A stretch of 64,000 nucleotides of DNA from Pedobacter sp. Leaf250 (GTDB lineage Bacteria; Bacteroidota; Bacteroidia; Sphingobacteriales; Sphingobacteriaceae): NCBI RefSeq assembly GCF_920984735.1, contig NZ_CAKLBU010000008.1, forward strand, positions 62,001-126,000. Direction: 5' to 3'. The translations under genes were made by a program, and so were the position numbers. The notes beneath the pieces were generated by a model. The model saw nothing but the letters and a program-made list of their open reading frames with translations, ran no database searches and was not told the DNA's origin. Shown one piece after another: positions 51,273-60,004 of the stretch. How positions within the stretch are numbered: the first letter of the stretch is position 1; each line of letters begins with the position of its first letter.

Positions 51273-52226
51273 TTAAACTGTTTCATCATACAAATCCCTG
51301 AACGATTTTAATCCCGAAAGATATTCTGCCCAAATATCTTCCAAAATCTGTTTGGCAGGTTTAATTTCATTCAGCATAGCTGATATTTGCCCGATTTCGA
51401 GTTCGCCATTATCCATATCGCCTTCAAACATGCCCAACTTTGCTCTGGCTCTACCCAACAATTCCATTAATGTGTTTCGATCAGCGCCTTCTGCTTCTGC
51501 CTGTGCAATGGCATCGGCAAATTCATTTTTTAATAACCTCACGGGAACGAGTTTTTTCATGGCGAGTTTGGTGTCGCCCTCTGCTGATGAGATTATTTTA
51601 TTTTTGAATTCCGGATGTGCAGATGACTCTTCAGCAATGGCAAAAGCCGAACCGATTTGAACAGCATCTGCTCCTAAAGCGAAAGCGGCCAACATCGATT
51701 TTCCGCTACCTATTCCACCAGCAGCAATTACGGGAATATTCACTGCAGCTTTAATCATTGGTATTAAACACATGGTGGTGGTTTCCTCGCGACCATTATG
51801 TCCGCCAGCTTCAAAGCCTTCAGCAACGATGGCATCTACACCAGCTTCTTGTGCTTTTAGTGCGAACTTTGTATTTGCTATAACATGAACAACTGTAATT
51901 CCATTTTCTTTTAAAAGGCTTGTCCAGGTAGCAGGATTGCCTGCCGATGTGAAAACGATTTTTACACCTTCTTCAATTACTACATCAATAATCTCTTGGA
52001 TGTTTGGATACAATAAAGGAATGTTAATGCCAAATGGTTTTTCTGTTGCAAGTTTGCATTTCTGGATATGCTCCCGCAATACCGCAGGATACATAGAGCC
52101 TGCACCGATAATGCCCAAACCGCCTGCGTTTGAAACAGCTGATGCCAGTTTCCAACCGCTGCACCATACCATTCCGGCCTGGATGATTGGGTATTTAATG
52201 TTAAATAGATTGCAGATTGGGTTCAT
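51273..52226 (-). CDS. Nitronate monooxygenase / 2-nitropropane dioxygenase-like flavoprotein
   Basis: A 317-residue FMN-dependent TIM-barrel protein. N-terminus FNIKYPIIQAGMVWCSGWKL, then SNAGGLGIIGAGSM, VFTSAGNP, EGFEAGGHNGREETTTMCLI (catalytic His region) and AAGGIGSGKSMLAAFALGAD (phosphate-binding). Known members oxidise nitronates such as propionate 3-nitronate; related proteins act as enoyl-ACP reductase FabK. It starts 3 bases after the stop of the amidohydrolase gene, so co-transcription is likely. Confidence 0.88.
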   Translation of the reverse strand: MNPICNLFNIKYPIIQAGMVWCSGWKLASAVSNAGGLGIIGAGSMYPAVLREHIQKCKLATEKPFGINIPLLYPNIQEIIDVVIEEGVKIVFTSAGNPATWTSLLKENGITVVHVIANTKFALKAQEAGVDAIVAEGFEAGGHNGREETTTMCLIPMIKAAVNIPVIAAGGIGSGKSMLAAFALGADAVQIGSAFAIAEESSAHPEFKNKIISSAEGDTKLAMKKLVPVRLLKNEFADAIAQAEAEGADRNTLMELLGRARAKLGMFEGDMDNGELEIGQISAMLNEIKPAKQILEDIWAEYLSGLKSFRDLYDETV

Positions 52227-52229
52227 ACT

Positions 52230-53396
52230 TTAAATCAATTTAATCACTTTATCGCTTTCAATCACGAAATCATCAGATAATTGAACAAGATTTAATCCTG
52301 GTTTTTTTCCGGCCTCTATACTACCGTATTGATTACTTAAGCCTAAAAACCCGGCACCATTAAGCGTTGCCCAAAGCAGAAGTGTTTCAAAAGCAACATT
52401 TTTGTACTGTTGTAAAATCTTCATTTCTGATAAAATATTCAGTTGGTGGTTGCTGGCTAAACTATCGGTACCTAAGGTGATTTTAATATTTTCTGATAGA
52501 AGTAAATCAACGTTTGGCAAAGTATTTTCGATATATAAGTTAGCCTGCGGACAAAGACACCAATATAAATCTTGATGGTTTTGTTTTGCAAATTCAATAT
52601 CTGCTTTACTTGAAAAGGTATTATGAACTAAAAGTGTTTTTTGCTTTTTGATATAAGGCAACCAGGTTTGTAATGATGTTTTGTTTGATGGCTCAAAAAA
52701 ATTAATGTTTAATCCGAGGAATTTATACAGTTCTAAAAAACCTCCAGTTTTGTTTTTAAAGAAATCATTTTCATTGGTAGTTTCCTGGTTATGAACGCTG
52801 ATAAAAGTTTCTTCTTTTTCTGCCGCTTCGTTTATTAAACCAAAAAGTGCTGGCGAAACCGAATATGGCGCATGTGGAACTACAGAGGCAGGCAATGGTG
52901 AGAATTCATTTCTTATTCCTGTTGCATAATCCATTATTGCATTTGCCCTTTCCGGATTAAAACCCATTGCCTCTACAAAAGTGTGGTAATAGATTTTGCT
53001 GTTTTGTTTAATATCCTTTGAAGCGATTTGATTGGAAATATCGCCAACGGCAACAATGCCATTTTCGAACATTTTTGCGTCTGCGTTTTGCATCGCAATG
53101 TTAACTTGTTCCGCATTGGCTTGCCTGCTTTTAATAATCGTTTGCACAAATTTTACCAAGCCCATATGCTCCGGAATTTGGCCTAACATGTGCGAAAGTT
53201 CTAAGTGGCAATGTGTATTAATAAAGCCTGGAACAATTGCGCCTTTATTCTTCTTTACCTCTAAATTAAGATTTTGGGCGGCAGCTGCGGTTAAGATTTC
53301 TTTTATTTCGCCATCGTGGTTAACTGCAATTACTCCATTTTTTATTGGCGGAGTGCTTACCGGAAAAATCCAATCGGCAGAAAAATATTTTAACAT
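52230..53396 (-). CDS. Amidohydrolase-family deaminase, possibly aminofutalosine deaminase
   Basis: A 388-residue metal-dependent amidohydrolase. It has the N-terminal metal-binding VPGFINTHCHLELSHMLGQI, then VVPHAPYSVSPALF, ISVHNQETTNENDFF, LLVHNTFSSKADIEFAKQ, CLCPQANLYIENTLP and the late KITLGTDSLASNHQLN with the conserved Asp. This is the chlorohydrolase/S-adenosylhomocysteine-deaminase class. In Bacteroidota a similar protein deaminates aminofutalosine for menaquinone synthesis, but no menaquinone gene is in the window, so the substrate is a guess. Forms a tight pair with the downstream flavoprotein gene (3-base gap). Confidence 0.85.
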   Translation of the reverse strand: MLKYFSADWIFPVSTPPIKNGVIAVNHDGEIKEILTAAAAQNLNLEVKKNKGAIVPGFINTHCHLELSHMLGQIPEHMGLVKFVQTIIKSRQANAEQVNIAMQNADAKMFENGIVAVGDISNQIASKDIKQNSKIYYHTFVEAMGFNPERANAIMDYATGIRNEFSPLPASVVPHAPYSVSPALFGLINEAAEKEETFISVHNQETTNENDFFKNKTGGFLELYKFLGLNINFFEPSNKTSLQTWLPYIKKQKTLLVHNTFSSKADIEFAKQNHQDLYWCLCPQANLYIENTLPNVDLLLSENIKITLGTDSLASNHQLNILSEMKILQQYKNVAFETLLLWATLNGAGFLGLSNQYGSIEAGKKPGLNLVQLSDDFVIESDKVIKLI

Positions 53397-53544
53397 ACAG
53401 CGAATTTAGGATTTTTGCTTTACGAATTACTTCAAGTAGATTATATTCTCGATGTGCAATGTATTATAAAGTAAACAGTTTAGGAAGTCGTTTAGATTTT
53501 GACCAAAATCTTATATCGTAATTCTACAATCGTCAATTAAAAAG

Positions 53545-53617
<73 letters not shown>

Positions 53618-53696
53618 TTTTTATCGGGCTGCAATTATAGAAAAAAATATTCTTTTGATAAAAAGTTTTTGAAAATTTTGTTGAATGAAGAAATTA
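53618..53696. other. Non-coding upstream region of tRNA-Thr
   Basis: A TATAATTG box on the minus strand lies just in front of the tRNA and may be its -7 element (one mismatch to TAnnTTTG), but no -33 partner is evident. No gene. Confidence 0.3.
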
Positions 53697-53734
53697 ACCA
53701 CCCCTTGCCCCTCCTAAATTAGGAGGGGAGTGGC
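53697..53734. repeat. GC-rich hairpin repeat, left arm
   Basis: ACCACCCCTTGCCCCTCCT-aaatt-AGGAGGGGAGTGG carries an internal 8-bp palindrome. The same element occurs in reverse orientation at 53828-53868. Confidence 0.6.
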
Positions 53735-53827
53735 GAATGCAAGAGAAAAATTTTCTTTGCTTAGTGTTGTGTGAGCAACAAACCAAACGCCTTGAATAGA
53801 AGTAATAATCTTAATCGTGAACTATCT

Positions 53828-53868
53828 AACTCCCCTACTTATTTTCAAGGAGGGGAACGGGGATGGTT
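53828..53868. repeat. GC-rich hairpin repeat, right arm (inverted)
   Basis: Its reverse complement begins ACCATCCCCGTTCCCCTCCT and ends AGTAGGGGAGTTAG, matching the left copy at most positions. The two copies frame about 95 bp that encode nothing recognisable. The remainder of the gap up to 54137 holds no supported feature. Confidence 0.6.
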
Positions 53869-54137
53869 CTCATTCTTTTGCAACTACAGCAGTTAAATAA
53901 ACCCGATATACGCGAAAAGCCACCGATTCTTCTTCGGTGCTTGAAGCATTAGCGGGACAACACATTAAAATTACCACCTGTCCTTGCTTTTCTAATTAAA
54001 AGAATCGATTGATGTGCTTCTATTAGTGGGAATCTCTAAAGAATTTGTAGTTAATCCCCCCAATGTGTGGAGAAATTCCTCAACATTTATTTATTGGCAC
54101 AGCGCTAATTATTTGATAAATAATGTTTTATGTGTTT

Positions 54138-54153
54138 GTGCCAGCTTTGGCAC
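54138..54153. promoter_or_regulatory. GTGCCA/TGGCAC palindrome upstream of the tandem secreted genes
   Basis: GTGCCA-GCTT-TGGCAC, 58 bases before the ATG at 54211. A further TTGGCAC lies at 54094-54100. It could be a regulator site or half of a sigma-54 -24 element, but no matching -12 GC is present. Confidence 0.4.
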
Positions 54154-54210
54154 CATTATGAAACATTAGCAAGTATTGTTACAAACATTAAATTTTAAAA
54201 ATCATATACT

Positions 54211-54525
54211 ATGAAAAAGTTCATTTTATCAGCTACATTCTTAGCGTTCGCAGGGTTCTCAGCAGTACAAGCAAATGAAATAAATACAATTAAAAATACT
54301 GCAATTGTTGCAGTTCAAGATAGCGCAGTAAAGACTCCGGTTAAATTGGAAGAATTACCTGAGCCAGTAACAACCGCTTTAAAATCTGATGCTTACAAAG
54401 GTTGGACAGCAACTGAAGCATGGTCGGTTAAAGAAGGTGCGAAAGAGTACTATTTAATAAATGTTAAAAAAGAAGCAGAAACTGGTTCTGTAAAAATCGA
54501 TAAAGACGGTAAACCAGTTCAATAG
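54211..54525 (+). CDS. Small secreted PepSY-like protein, copy 1
   Basis: A 104-residue exported protein. Residues 1-21 form a Sec signal peptide (MKKFILSATFLAFAGFSAVQ, then AN). The mature domain has VKLEELPEPVTTALKSDAYK, then GWTATEAWSVKEGAKEYYLI and NVKKEAETGSVKIDKDGKPV. The pattern (LPxxVxxAL, Y-x-GW, Y-LINV, V-x-D-x-DGK) is reminiscent of the PepSY-like/DUF2874 proteins common in Bacteroidota periplasm. Function unknown. A near-identical second copy follows 116 bases downstream. Confidence 0.82.
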   Translation: MKKFILSATFLAFAGFSAVQANEINTIKNTAIVAVQDSAVKTPVKLEELPEPVTTALKSDAYKGWTATEAWSVKEGAKEYYLINVKKEAETGSVKIDKDGKPVQ

Positions 54526-54641
54526 TAATTGTCTTTTGTAAAAAGGCATAATTAACCAAAGCGTAGCGTAATGGCTGCGCAAAATTAAATTAGAACCACG
54601 AAGCTATTCCGATAGTTTCATACATTTAAATTGAAAACAAG

Positions 54642-54956
54642 ATGAAAAAGTTAATATTATCAGCTGCGTTCTTAGCATTTGCAGGATTCTCAGCAGTACA
54701 AGCGAGTGAAGTAAATACAATTAAAAATGCTGCAATTGTTGCAGTTCAAGATAGCGCAGTAAAAACGCCAGTTAAATTAGAAGAGTTACCTGAGCCAGTT
54801 ACAACAGCATTAAAATCTGATGCTTATAAAGGCTGGACCGCAACCGAAGCTTGGTCGGTTAAGGAAGGAACAAAAGAATATTACCTGATCAATGTTAAAA
54901 AAGAAGCAGAAACTGGTTCTGTGAAAATTGACAAAGACGGTAAACCGGTTCAATAA
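54642..54956 (+). CDS. Small secreted PepSY-like protein, copy 2
   Basis: A 104-residue protein that differs from copy 1 at about six positions: F4L, T9A, N23S, I25V, T31A and A80T. It has the same signal peptide and the same C-terminus. Most differences lie in or near the signal region, while the mature domain after residue ~35 is almost unchanged. The coding sequences differ at many third positions (for example in the codons of EELPEPVTTAL), which indicates a duplication that is not extremely recent, or purifying selection on the protein. A terminator follows, and the sigma-54-type regulator gene starts directly after it. Confidence 0.82.
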   Translation: MKKLILSAAFLAFAGFSAVQASEVNTIKNAAIVAVQDSAVKTPVKLEELPEPVTTALKSDAYKGWTATEAWSVKEGTKEYYLINVKKEAETGSVKIDKDGKPVQ

Positions 54957-54988
54957 ATCCCAAATATTACATCTACCTAGTACAAGAA

Positions 54989-55020
54989 AGGCCAGACTTT
55001 GTCTGGCTTTTCTTATTTTT
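54989..55020 (+). terminator. Terminator after the tandem secreted genes
   Basis: GCCAGAC-TTT-GTCTGGC then TTTTCTTATTTTT. It ends six bases before the ATG of the response regulator, so it isolates that gene from read-through. Confidence 0.85.
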
Positions 55021-55025
55021 GTTGT

Positions 55026-56357
55026 ATGGCGAAAATCCTGATTTTAGAAGACGATACAACATTTGCTCAATTACTTGAAGGTTTTTTAACGAAAAACAAC
55101 CATGAGGTTACGCTCGTAACCCATATCAAACAATCTTTTAAATTTATAGAAAATCAGGTATTCGATTTATTTTTAATTGATTATCGCTTGCCCGATGGAA
55201 TTGGTTTCGATGTGATTACACATTGCAGAAACCTGGGTTTATTAACTCCCATCGTTATCATGACCAGTTTTAACGATGTTCGTACAGCGGTAAAATCCAT
55301 GCAAATGGGCGCTTTCGATTACATTACGAAGCCTGTTAATCCTGATGAACTTTTAATGGTGATAAAAAATTCACTTACTAAAAAAGATTCGAAAGAGATT
55401 AAAATTGAAGCCACAGATTCTGATTTTATAAAAGGCAAAAGCGCTACCGCTGATAGACTTTACGAACATATCGCCTTAGTTGCACCTACAGATATGTCGG
55501 TAATTATTCAGGGCGAAAGCGGAACGGGAAAGGAATTTGCTGCCCGAACGTTGCACCAACAAAGTAAGCGTACTGATAAACCTTTCGTTGCGATTGATTG
55601 TGGCGCTCTATCGAAAGATTTAGCTGCAAGCGAATTATTTGGTCATGTAAAAGGTGCTTTTACAGGTGCCTTGAATGATAAAAAAGGGCAATTTGAAACC
55701 GCAAATGGTGGTACTTTATTTCTGGATGAAGTTGGAAATCTAAGCTACGAAGTACAAATTAAATTGCTTCGTGCTTTGCAGGAACGTGTTATCCAGCCTT
55801 TGGGCAGTACCAAACAAATTGCTGTGGATGTTCGGATCGTTACTGCAACCAACGATGATTTGCTGAACAGCATTTCGGGTGGAGAATTCAGGGAAGATTT
55901 ATATCACCGGTTAAACGAATTTAAAATTCAGCTACCCGCTTTGAGAGATCGCGGCGGCGATTTAGAATTGTTCATCAATCATTTTATTGGCCTGTCAAAT
56001 CGTGATTTGGATAGAAATGTGAAAAGCATTTCTGCTGAAGCAAAATCATTATTATTGAATTACGACTGGCCAGGAAACCTGCGTGAATTGAGTAATGTAA
56101 TTAAGCGAATGGTTTTATTAACACCTGGTGATGTTGCCCAGGTTTCGGCCTTGCCCGATGAAATGATGTTAGCTGTTAATCAGCAAACGTTACCCGGAAG
56201 CTCATCCGATTTAAAAGCAGTAAATGAGCAAAATGAAAAAACGCTCATTGCCGAAACTTTGATTAAGGCGAAACATAATAAATCTAAAGCTGCAAAAATG
56301 CTCAATATAGACCGGAAAACGCTCTACGCAAAAATGGAGAAGTATGGGATTGAGTAA
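55026..56357 (+). CDS. Sigma-54-dependent response regulator (NtrC family)
   Basis: A 443-residue protein. Receiver domain residues ~1-120 with phospho-acceptor Asp52 in LFLIDYRLPDGIGF and acidic pocket LEDD. The AAA+ domain follows (Walker A IQGESGTGKE at ~161-170, sigma-54 contact loop GAFTGA at ~210-215, and the Walker B region GTLFLDEVGNLS). A C-terminal Fis-type helix-turn-helix is present (KAKHNKSKAAKMLNIDRKTL). It activates RpoN promoters on phosphorylation. I chose the ATG at 55026 (MAKILILEDD) because the upstream extension falls in the terminator. The convergent hybrid kinase at 56557 is the probable partner. Confidence 0.93.
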   Translation: MAKILILEDDTTFAQLLEGFLTKNNHEVTLVTHIKQSFKFIENQVFDLFLIDYRLPDGIGFDVITHCRNLGLLTPIVIMTSFNDVRTAVKSMQMGAFDYITKPVNPDELLMVIKNSLTKKDSKEIKIEATDSDFIKGKSATADRLYEHIALVAPTDMSVIIQGESGTGKEFAARTLHQQSKRTDKPFVAIDCGALSKDLAASELFGHVKGAFTGALNDKKGQFETANGGTLFLDEVGNLSYEVQIKLLRALQERVIQPLGSTKQIAVDVRIVTATNDDLLNSISGGEFREDLYHRLNEFKIQLPALRDRGGDLELFINHFIGLSNRDLDRNVKSISAEAKSLLLNYDWPGNLRELSNVIKRMVLLTPGDVAQVSALPDEMMLAVNQQTLPGSSSDLKAVNEQNEKTLIAETLIKAKHNKSKAAKMLNIDRKTLYAKMEKYGIE

Positions 56358-56402
56358 AGGAGCCTTACCCGATGAAAGTTAGTGGTATTTGTTATTTCAG
56401 CG

Positions 56403-56428
56403 AATCCCTCTCCTTGAAGAGAGGGATT
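56403..56428. repeat. Hairpin between the convergent regulator and kinase genes
   Basis: AATCCCTCTC-cttgaa-GAGAGGGATT, perfect 10-bp stem, no T tract. A second stem-loop at 56494-56518 (GGGTTTGG / CCAAACCC) lies closer to the kinase. Either may terminate the two converging transcripts. Confidence 0.5.
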
Positions 56429-56556
56429 TAGTGGAAGTTGGTTTGAACCCAGATTTCTTTGCGGTTCTTGCAAGATATTTTTAAAATGAGATAAGGGTTT
56501 GGCTTTAAATACCCAAACCTTTATCTTCAAGAAGAAGAGATGAAAGGGTGAGGTAT

Positions 56557-59031
56557 TTAATTCTCCCCAATAGGTTCCATCTCTTCCATCACCTTTATCA
56601 AAGCATCTAATTTTTTAAGTTGACTTAAGACATCTGTTTTAATTGCCGGTACCAAACCTATATCGGCGATTTCAATTTCCAATGTTCTAAAGCTATGCGC
56701 TAAAGTTCTTGATCCCATTTGTGCGGTTCTTCCGGCCAAGCGGTGTACAATTAACCTGCTTTTATCCTGATCATTTTCTAGCAGGTGCTTTTTTAGCGAT
56801 TCAGTATCTTCAATACAATCATGCTTAAATCTATTCAGGATTTTTTCAAGCATTTGCTGGTCGCCAAAAGTCATTTTTTCAAGAGAAGAAAAATCAAATT
56901 CAGGCTGTTCTTCCATTATTTTGGTTTTATCAAATATCGAAAGCAAATCAACGGCTCGGAACGGTTTCATAATTAATCCATCAAAACCTTCGCATAACAC
57001 CATTTCTCTTTCTTCGGGTAAAACTTGAGCGGTAATGGCATAAAATCTTACGGTTTCTGGCAATTTTTTCTTTAAAATATGACATAGTTCTATACCTGTC
57101 ATCTCTGGTAAGCGCATATCTACCAAAACATATTTTAAATCGTTAGGTGGGTCTGCATGCAAAATATCGGCTACATGATTAAATCTTTCAAATGGGATAT
57201 GATTTTTTTCAAAAATCAGCCCGCATAGATCGAGTATAAGGTGATCATCATCAATAATCCATACCGTACCAGGGTTTACTATAGCATAGTGTTCCAAATC
57301 CACATTGATAGTTCTTTCAGTAGTTTCCTGATAAGTTAGATAAATATTAAAAGTTGTGCCAACTCCGGGTTTACTTTTTACATGGATTCTGCCGCCTTGA
57401 GCCTCGATCAGTGATTTTACAATTGGCAATCCAAGTCCTGTGCCGGTTTGATTTAATATGTACTGTTCTGGAGATTCAATCTGCTCAAATTCGTTAAAAA
57501 TTCTGTCGATGTCTTTTTCTTTGAAGCCAATGCCGGTATCTGTTATAGTAAAATGAAAATGTAGATTATCAAATTGTTTTTTGCAGGATATTTGAAGATT
57601 TATCTCACCCTTTAATGTAAATTTTACAGCATTTCCGAGTAAGTTAAAAAGGATTTGCTTTAGTCTGAATGCATCACCTTTTACAAATTCTACCTCTCCT
57701 AAATTTAAGTTTGTAATTAATTTAAGTGATTTCTTTTCTGCCAAAGGGCGAACCACTGAAGTTACCTCATCAAGAATCTGTTTAACATTAAATGTCTGGT
57801 TGTTAAAGCTAAATTCACCAGAGATAATTCGGTTATAATCAAGTACTTCGTTTACAATTTGAAGCAGATGAATTGACGATTGATAAATGGCATCTATATC
57901 TTTTTTCTTTGGATGATCTTCCTGAGAAATCAATTCAGCATAACCTAAAATAGATTGTAAAGGGGTTCTAATTTCATGGCTCATATTGGATAGAAAACGC
58001 TGCTTTGCTTTTCCATGATATTCAGCTTCATCTTTAGCTAATTCCAATTCTTTTCTATACCTGTTACTTTTTGTAATATCAGTTAAAATTAAATAAAGCA
58101 GGATAACGGTAAGTAGAAAAAATATGATGATGATCACTGTTATTTGTGTAATTCCATCGTTTACTACCTCTTTAGCCTGGATTCCGTTTAAATCGATTTG
58201 TGCTACCGCTTGCCCTTCTACCTCCCTTAAAATTTGAAGCATTTGATTGGTTAAAGCGTTACTGGCTGTTGATAATTCGGCTTCACGCTTTAGAAATTTC
58301 TGACTTTTCTGGCGTTGTTCCTGCTCAATGTTTTTAAGAGACCCCGTCATGCTTTTCATAATACTATCTTCCGCTTTCGCGTTTAATGTATCACGTCGAA
58401 CCTTAAATTCTTCATTGATGATTTTATAAACATCAGATTTTTTTTTGCCAAAAAGTTTACTCAAAAAACCTCTAGATTTTTCTTCCTCTTCGGGTGCAAC
58501 AGTAGTGGTAGATGTAGTGGTTTCGGTGGTTAAAACGGCGCTATCGGTTTGCAATGCTCTTGATGCCACAAGTTCATTCAGTTTTTGCACTTCGTTTGAA
58601 AACGATTTGGTATTTACCAAAGTTTCGCGAACCTGTAAATAGGAAAGGAATTGTTTATCGCGTTGCGTAAGTAGATTTTTAATGGATTTTATTCGAGCCA
58701 ATTGGGCTGAATCATTAACATACAGTTTACGCAATGAATCTAAGCTGGATCTTAATTTTCTTGATTCCCGAAGGAAATTATAATTGCCTTGTTTGTTAAA
58801 AGCTTCATCTCGCTGTAACTGATCAAGCCTTGCAATTTTATGCGATAAATCATTTACGATTCTCAACCGATCATTCGGAGCAGAAATTTCTTCAACGGTA
58901 TTCAGCATCCGGGTAAAAGCAAACTTGCTGATACCCCAAGCTAAAAGCAACGCAAAACAGGCAAACAAGAACCCAATGATGACTTTACTTTTAATTGCCC
59001 TGAAGAAACGTTTCTGTATTACGGCTGCCAT
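56557..59031 (-). CDS. Hybrid sensor histidine kinase with receiver and HPt domains
   Basis: An 824-residue membrane kinase. Transmembrane helices at ~17-39 and ~296-317 enclose an extracytoplasmic, coiled-coil-rich sensor segment. HisKA follows with His352 in RFLSNMSHEIRTPLQSILGY, then the HATPase with N box FNLLGNAVKFT and G boxes DTGIGFKEKDIDRIF and TGTGLGLPIVKSLI. Residues ~590-710 are a receiver domain with the phospho-acceptor in VLVDMRLPEMTGIEL, and the C-terminus is an HPt domain with His in RLIVHRLAGRTAQMGSRTLA. A phosphorelay architecture. Convergent with the NtrC-type regulator, 199 bases apart. Confidence 0.93.
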   Translation of the reverse strand: MAAVIQKRFFRAIKSKVIIGFLFACFALLLAWGISKFAFTRMLNTVEEISAPNDRLRIVNDLSHKIARLDQLQRDEAFNKQGNYNFLRESRKLRSSLDSLRKLYVNDSAQLARIKSIKNLLTQRDKQFLSYLQVRETLVNTKSFSNEVQKLNELVASRALQTDSAVLTTETTTSTTTVAPEEEEKSRGFLSKLFGKKKSDVYKIINEEFKVRRDTLNAKAEDSIMKSMTGSLKNIEQEQRQKSQKFLKREAELSTASNALTNQMLQILREVEGQAVAQIDLNGIQAKEVVNDGITQITVIIIIFFLLTVILLYLILTDITKSNRYRKELELAKDEAEYHGKAKQRFLSNMSHEIRTPLQSILGYAELISQEDHPKKKDIDAIYQSSIHLLQIVNEVLDYNRIISGEFSFNNQTFNVKQILDEVTSVVRPLAEKKSLKLITNLNLGEVEFVKGDAFRLKQILFNLLGNAVKFTLKGEINLQISCKKQFDNLHFHFTITDTGIGFKEKDIDRIFNEFEQIESPEQYILNQTGTGLGLPIVKSLIEAQGGRIHVKSKPGVGTTFNIYLTYQETTERTINVDLEHYAIVNPGTVWIIDDDHLILDLCGLIFEKNHIPFERFNHVADILHADPPNDLKYVLVDMRLPEMTGIELCHILKKKLPETVRFYAITAQVLPEEREMVLCEGFDGLIMKPFRAVDLLSIFDKTKIMEEQPEFDFSSLEKMTFGDQQMLEKILNRFKHDCIEDTESLKKHLLENDQDKSRLIVHRLAGRTAQMGSRTLAHSFRTLEIEIADIGLVPAIKTDVLSQLKKLDALIKVMEEMEPIGEN

Positions 59032-59254
59032 TAATTTTATTTCAATTTTATGTTAATTCTTTAACGAAATTTCCGCTGAAAAGACATAACAACTAAGTAA
59101 TACAATTAACATACCAATGAAGTTTTTAAATTTATACATAGTAAAGGTTGTGAAGTGGAATTATTTCATTTTACACTGCATGCAGCATTAATAATTATCC
59201 ATGTGCATCCTTTTTATCTGCGGTTAATTTTTTAATTTTAGCAAAGCCAAAACA

Positions 59255-59944
59255 ATGAACCGCATCGATCGTCTTTTCGGGATTTTAACTTTACTTCAAT
59301 CGAGGAAATACATCACTGCCGATAAAATTTCAGAGCGGTTTGGCATCAGTACCCGTACGGTTTACCGCGATGTAAAAGCTTTGCAAGAGCAGGGAATTCC
59401 TGTGGGTTTCGAACAGCCAAAAGGCTATTTCCTGGTTCAGGGTTACTTTTTGCCCCCAGTTTCTTTTAATATGGATGAAGCCAATGCCTTGCTTTTGGTA
59501 GAAAGTTTGGTGAATGGTTTTGCCGACAATTCCATCCGTATGCATTATTCTGCTGCGCTTACAAAAGTGAAGGCAGTTTTGAAAAATAGTCAGAAAGAGA
59601 AATTAGAAATGATGAATGCGCACATCAAACTGCAGGTTCCGGAGCGGATGAAATTCAATTATGAATACCTTTCGCTTATTCAAACGGCTATTTCCGAAAA
59701 ACGAATGGTTGCACTGAACTATACCAATATAAAAGAGGAAACGAGTAAGAGAGAAGTGGAGCCTATTGGCTTGATTTTTTACGCCTTTAGTTGGCATTTA
59801 ATTGCCTGGTGTCATGTTAGAAACCAATATCGCGATTTTAGCTTAACCCGGATTGTTTGTTTGCATATCCTCGATAAGCCATTCTGTAAAACCAACCACA
59901 TGCCTTTAAACGATTATATGAGCATGCTACCGGTTAATTATTAA
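59255..59944 (+). CDS. WYL-domain transcriptional regulator (YafY-like)
   Basis: A 229-residue protein. Residues 1-60 are an HTH_11/DeoR-like domain (MNRIDRLFGILTLLQSRKYI, then TADKISERFGISTRTVYRDV and KALQEQGIPVGFEQPKGYFL). The C-terminal part is a WYL ligand-binding domain (LNYTNIKEETSKREVEPIGL, FYAFSWHLIAWCHVRNQYRD and FSLTRI). These regulators sense nucleotide-like or stress signals. It is isolated from the downstream membrane operon by 60 bases, and no target is obvious. Confidence 0.9.
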   Translation: MNRIDRLFGILTLLQSRKYITADKISERFGISTRTVYRDVKALQEQGIPVGFEQPKGYFLVQGYFLPPVSFNMDEANALLLVESLVNGFADNSIRMHYSAALTKVKAVLKNSQKEKLEMMNAHIKLQVPERMKFNYEYLSLIQTAISEKRMVALNYTNIKEETSKREVEPIGLIFYAFSWHLIAWCHVRNQYRDFSLTRIVCLHILDKPFCKTNHMPLNDYMSMLPVNY

Positions 59945-60004
59945 TCCTTTTTTATATCCATAAAAATTTAACTATTTTAAGCCACTATTTGGTAACGCCT
60001 TTAC

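Noticed and set aside
54999..55025. Upstream start of the sigma-54 regulator
   Set aside because: The extension lies within the terminator hairpin of the preceding genes; the receiver domain begins properly at 55026.
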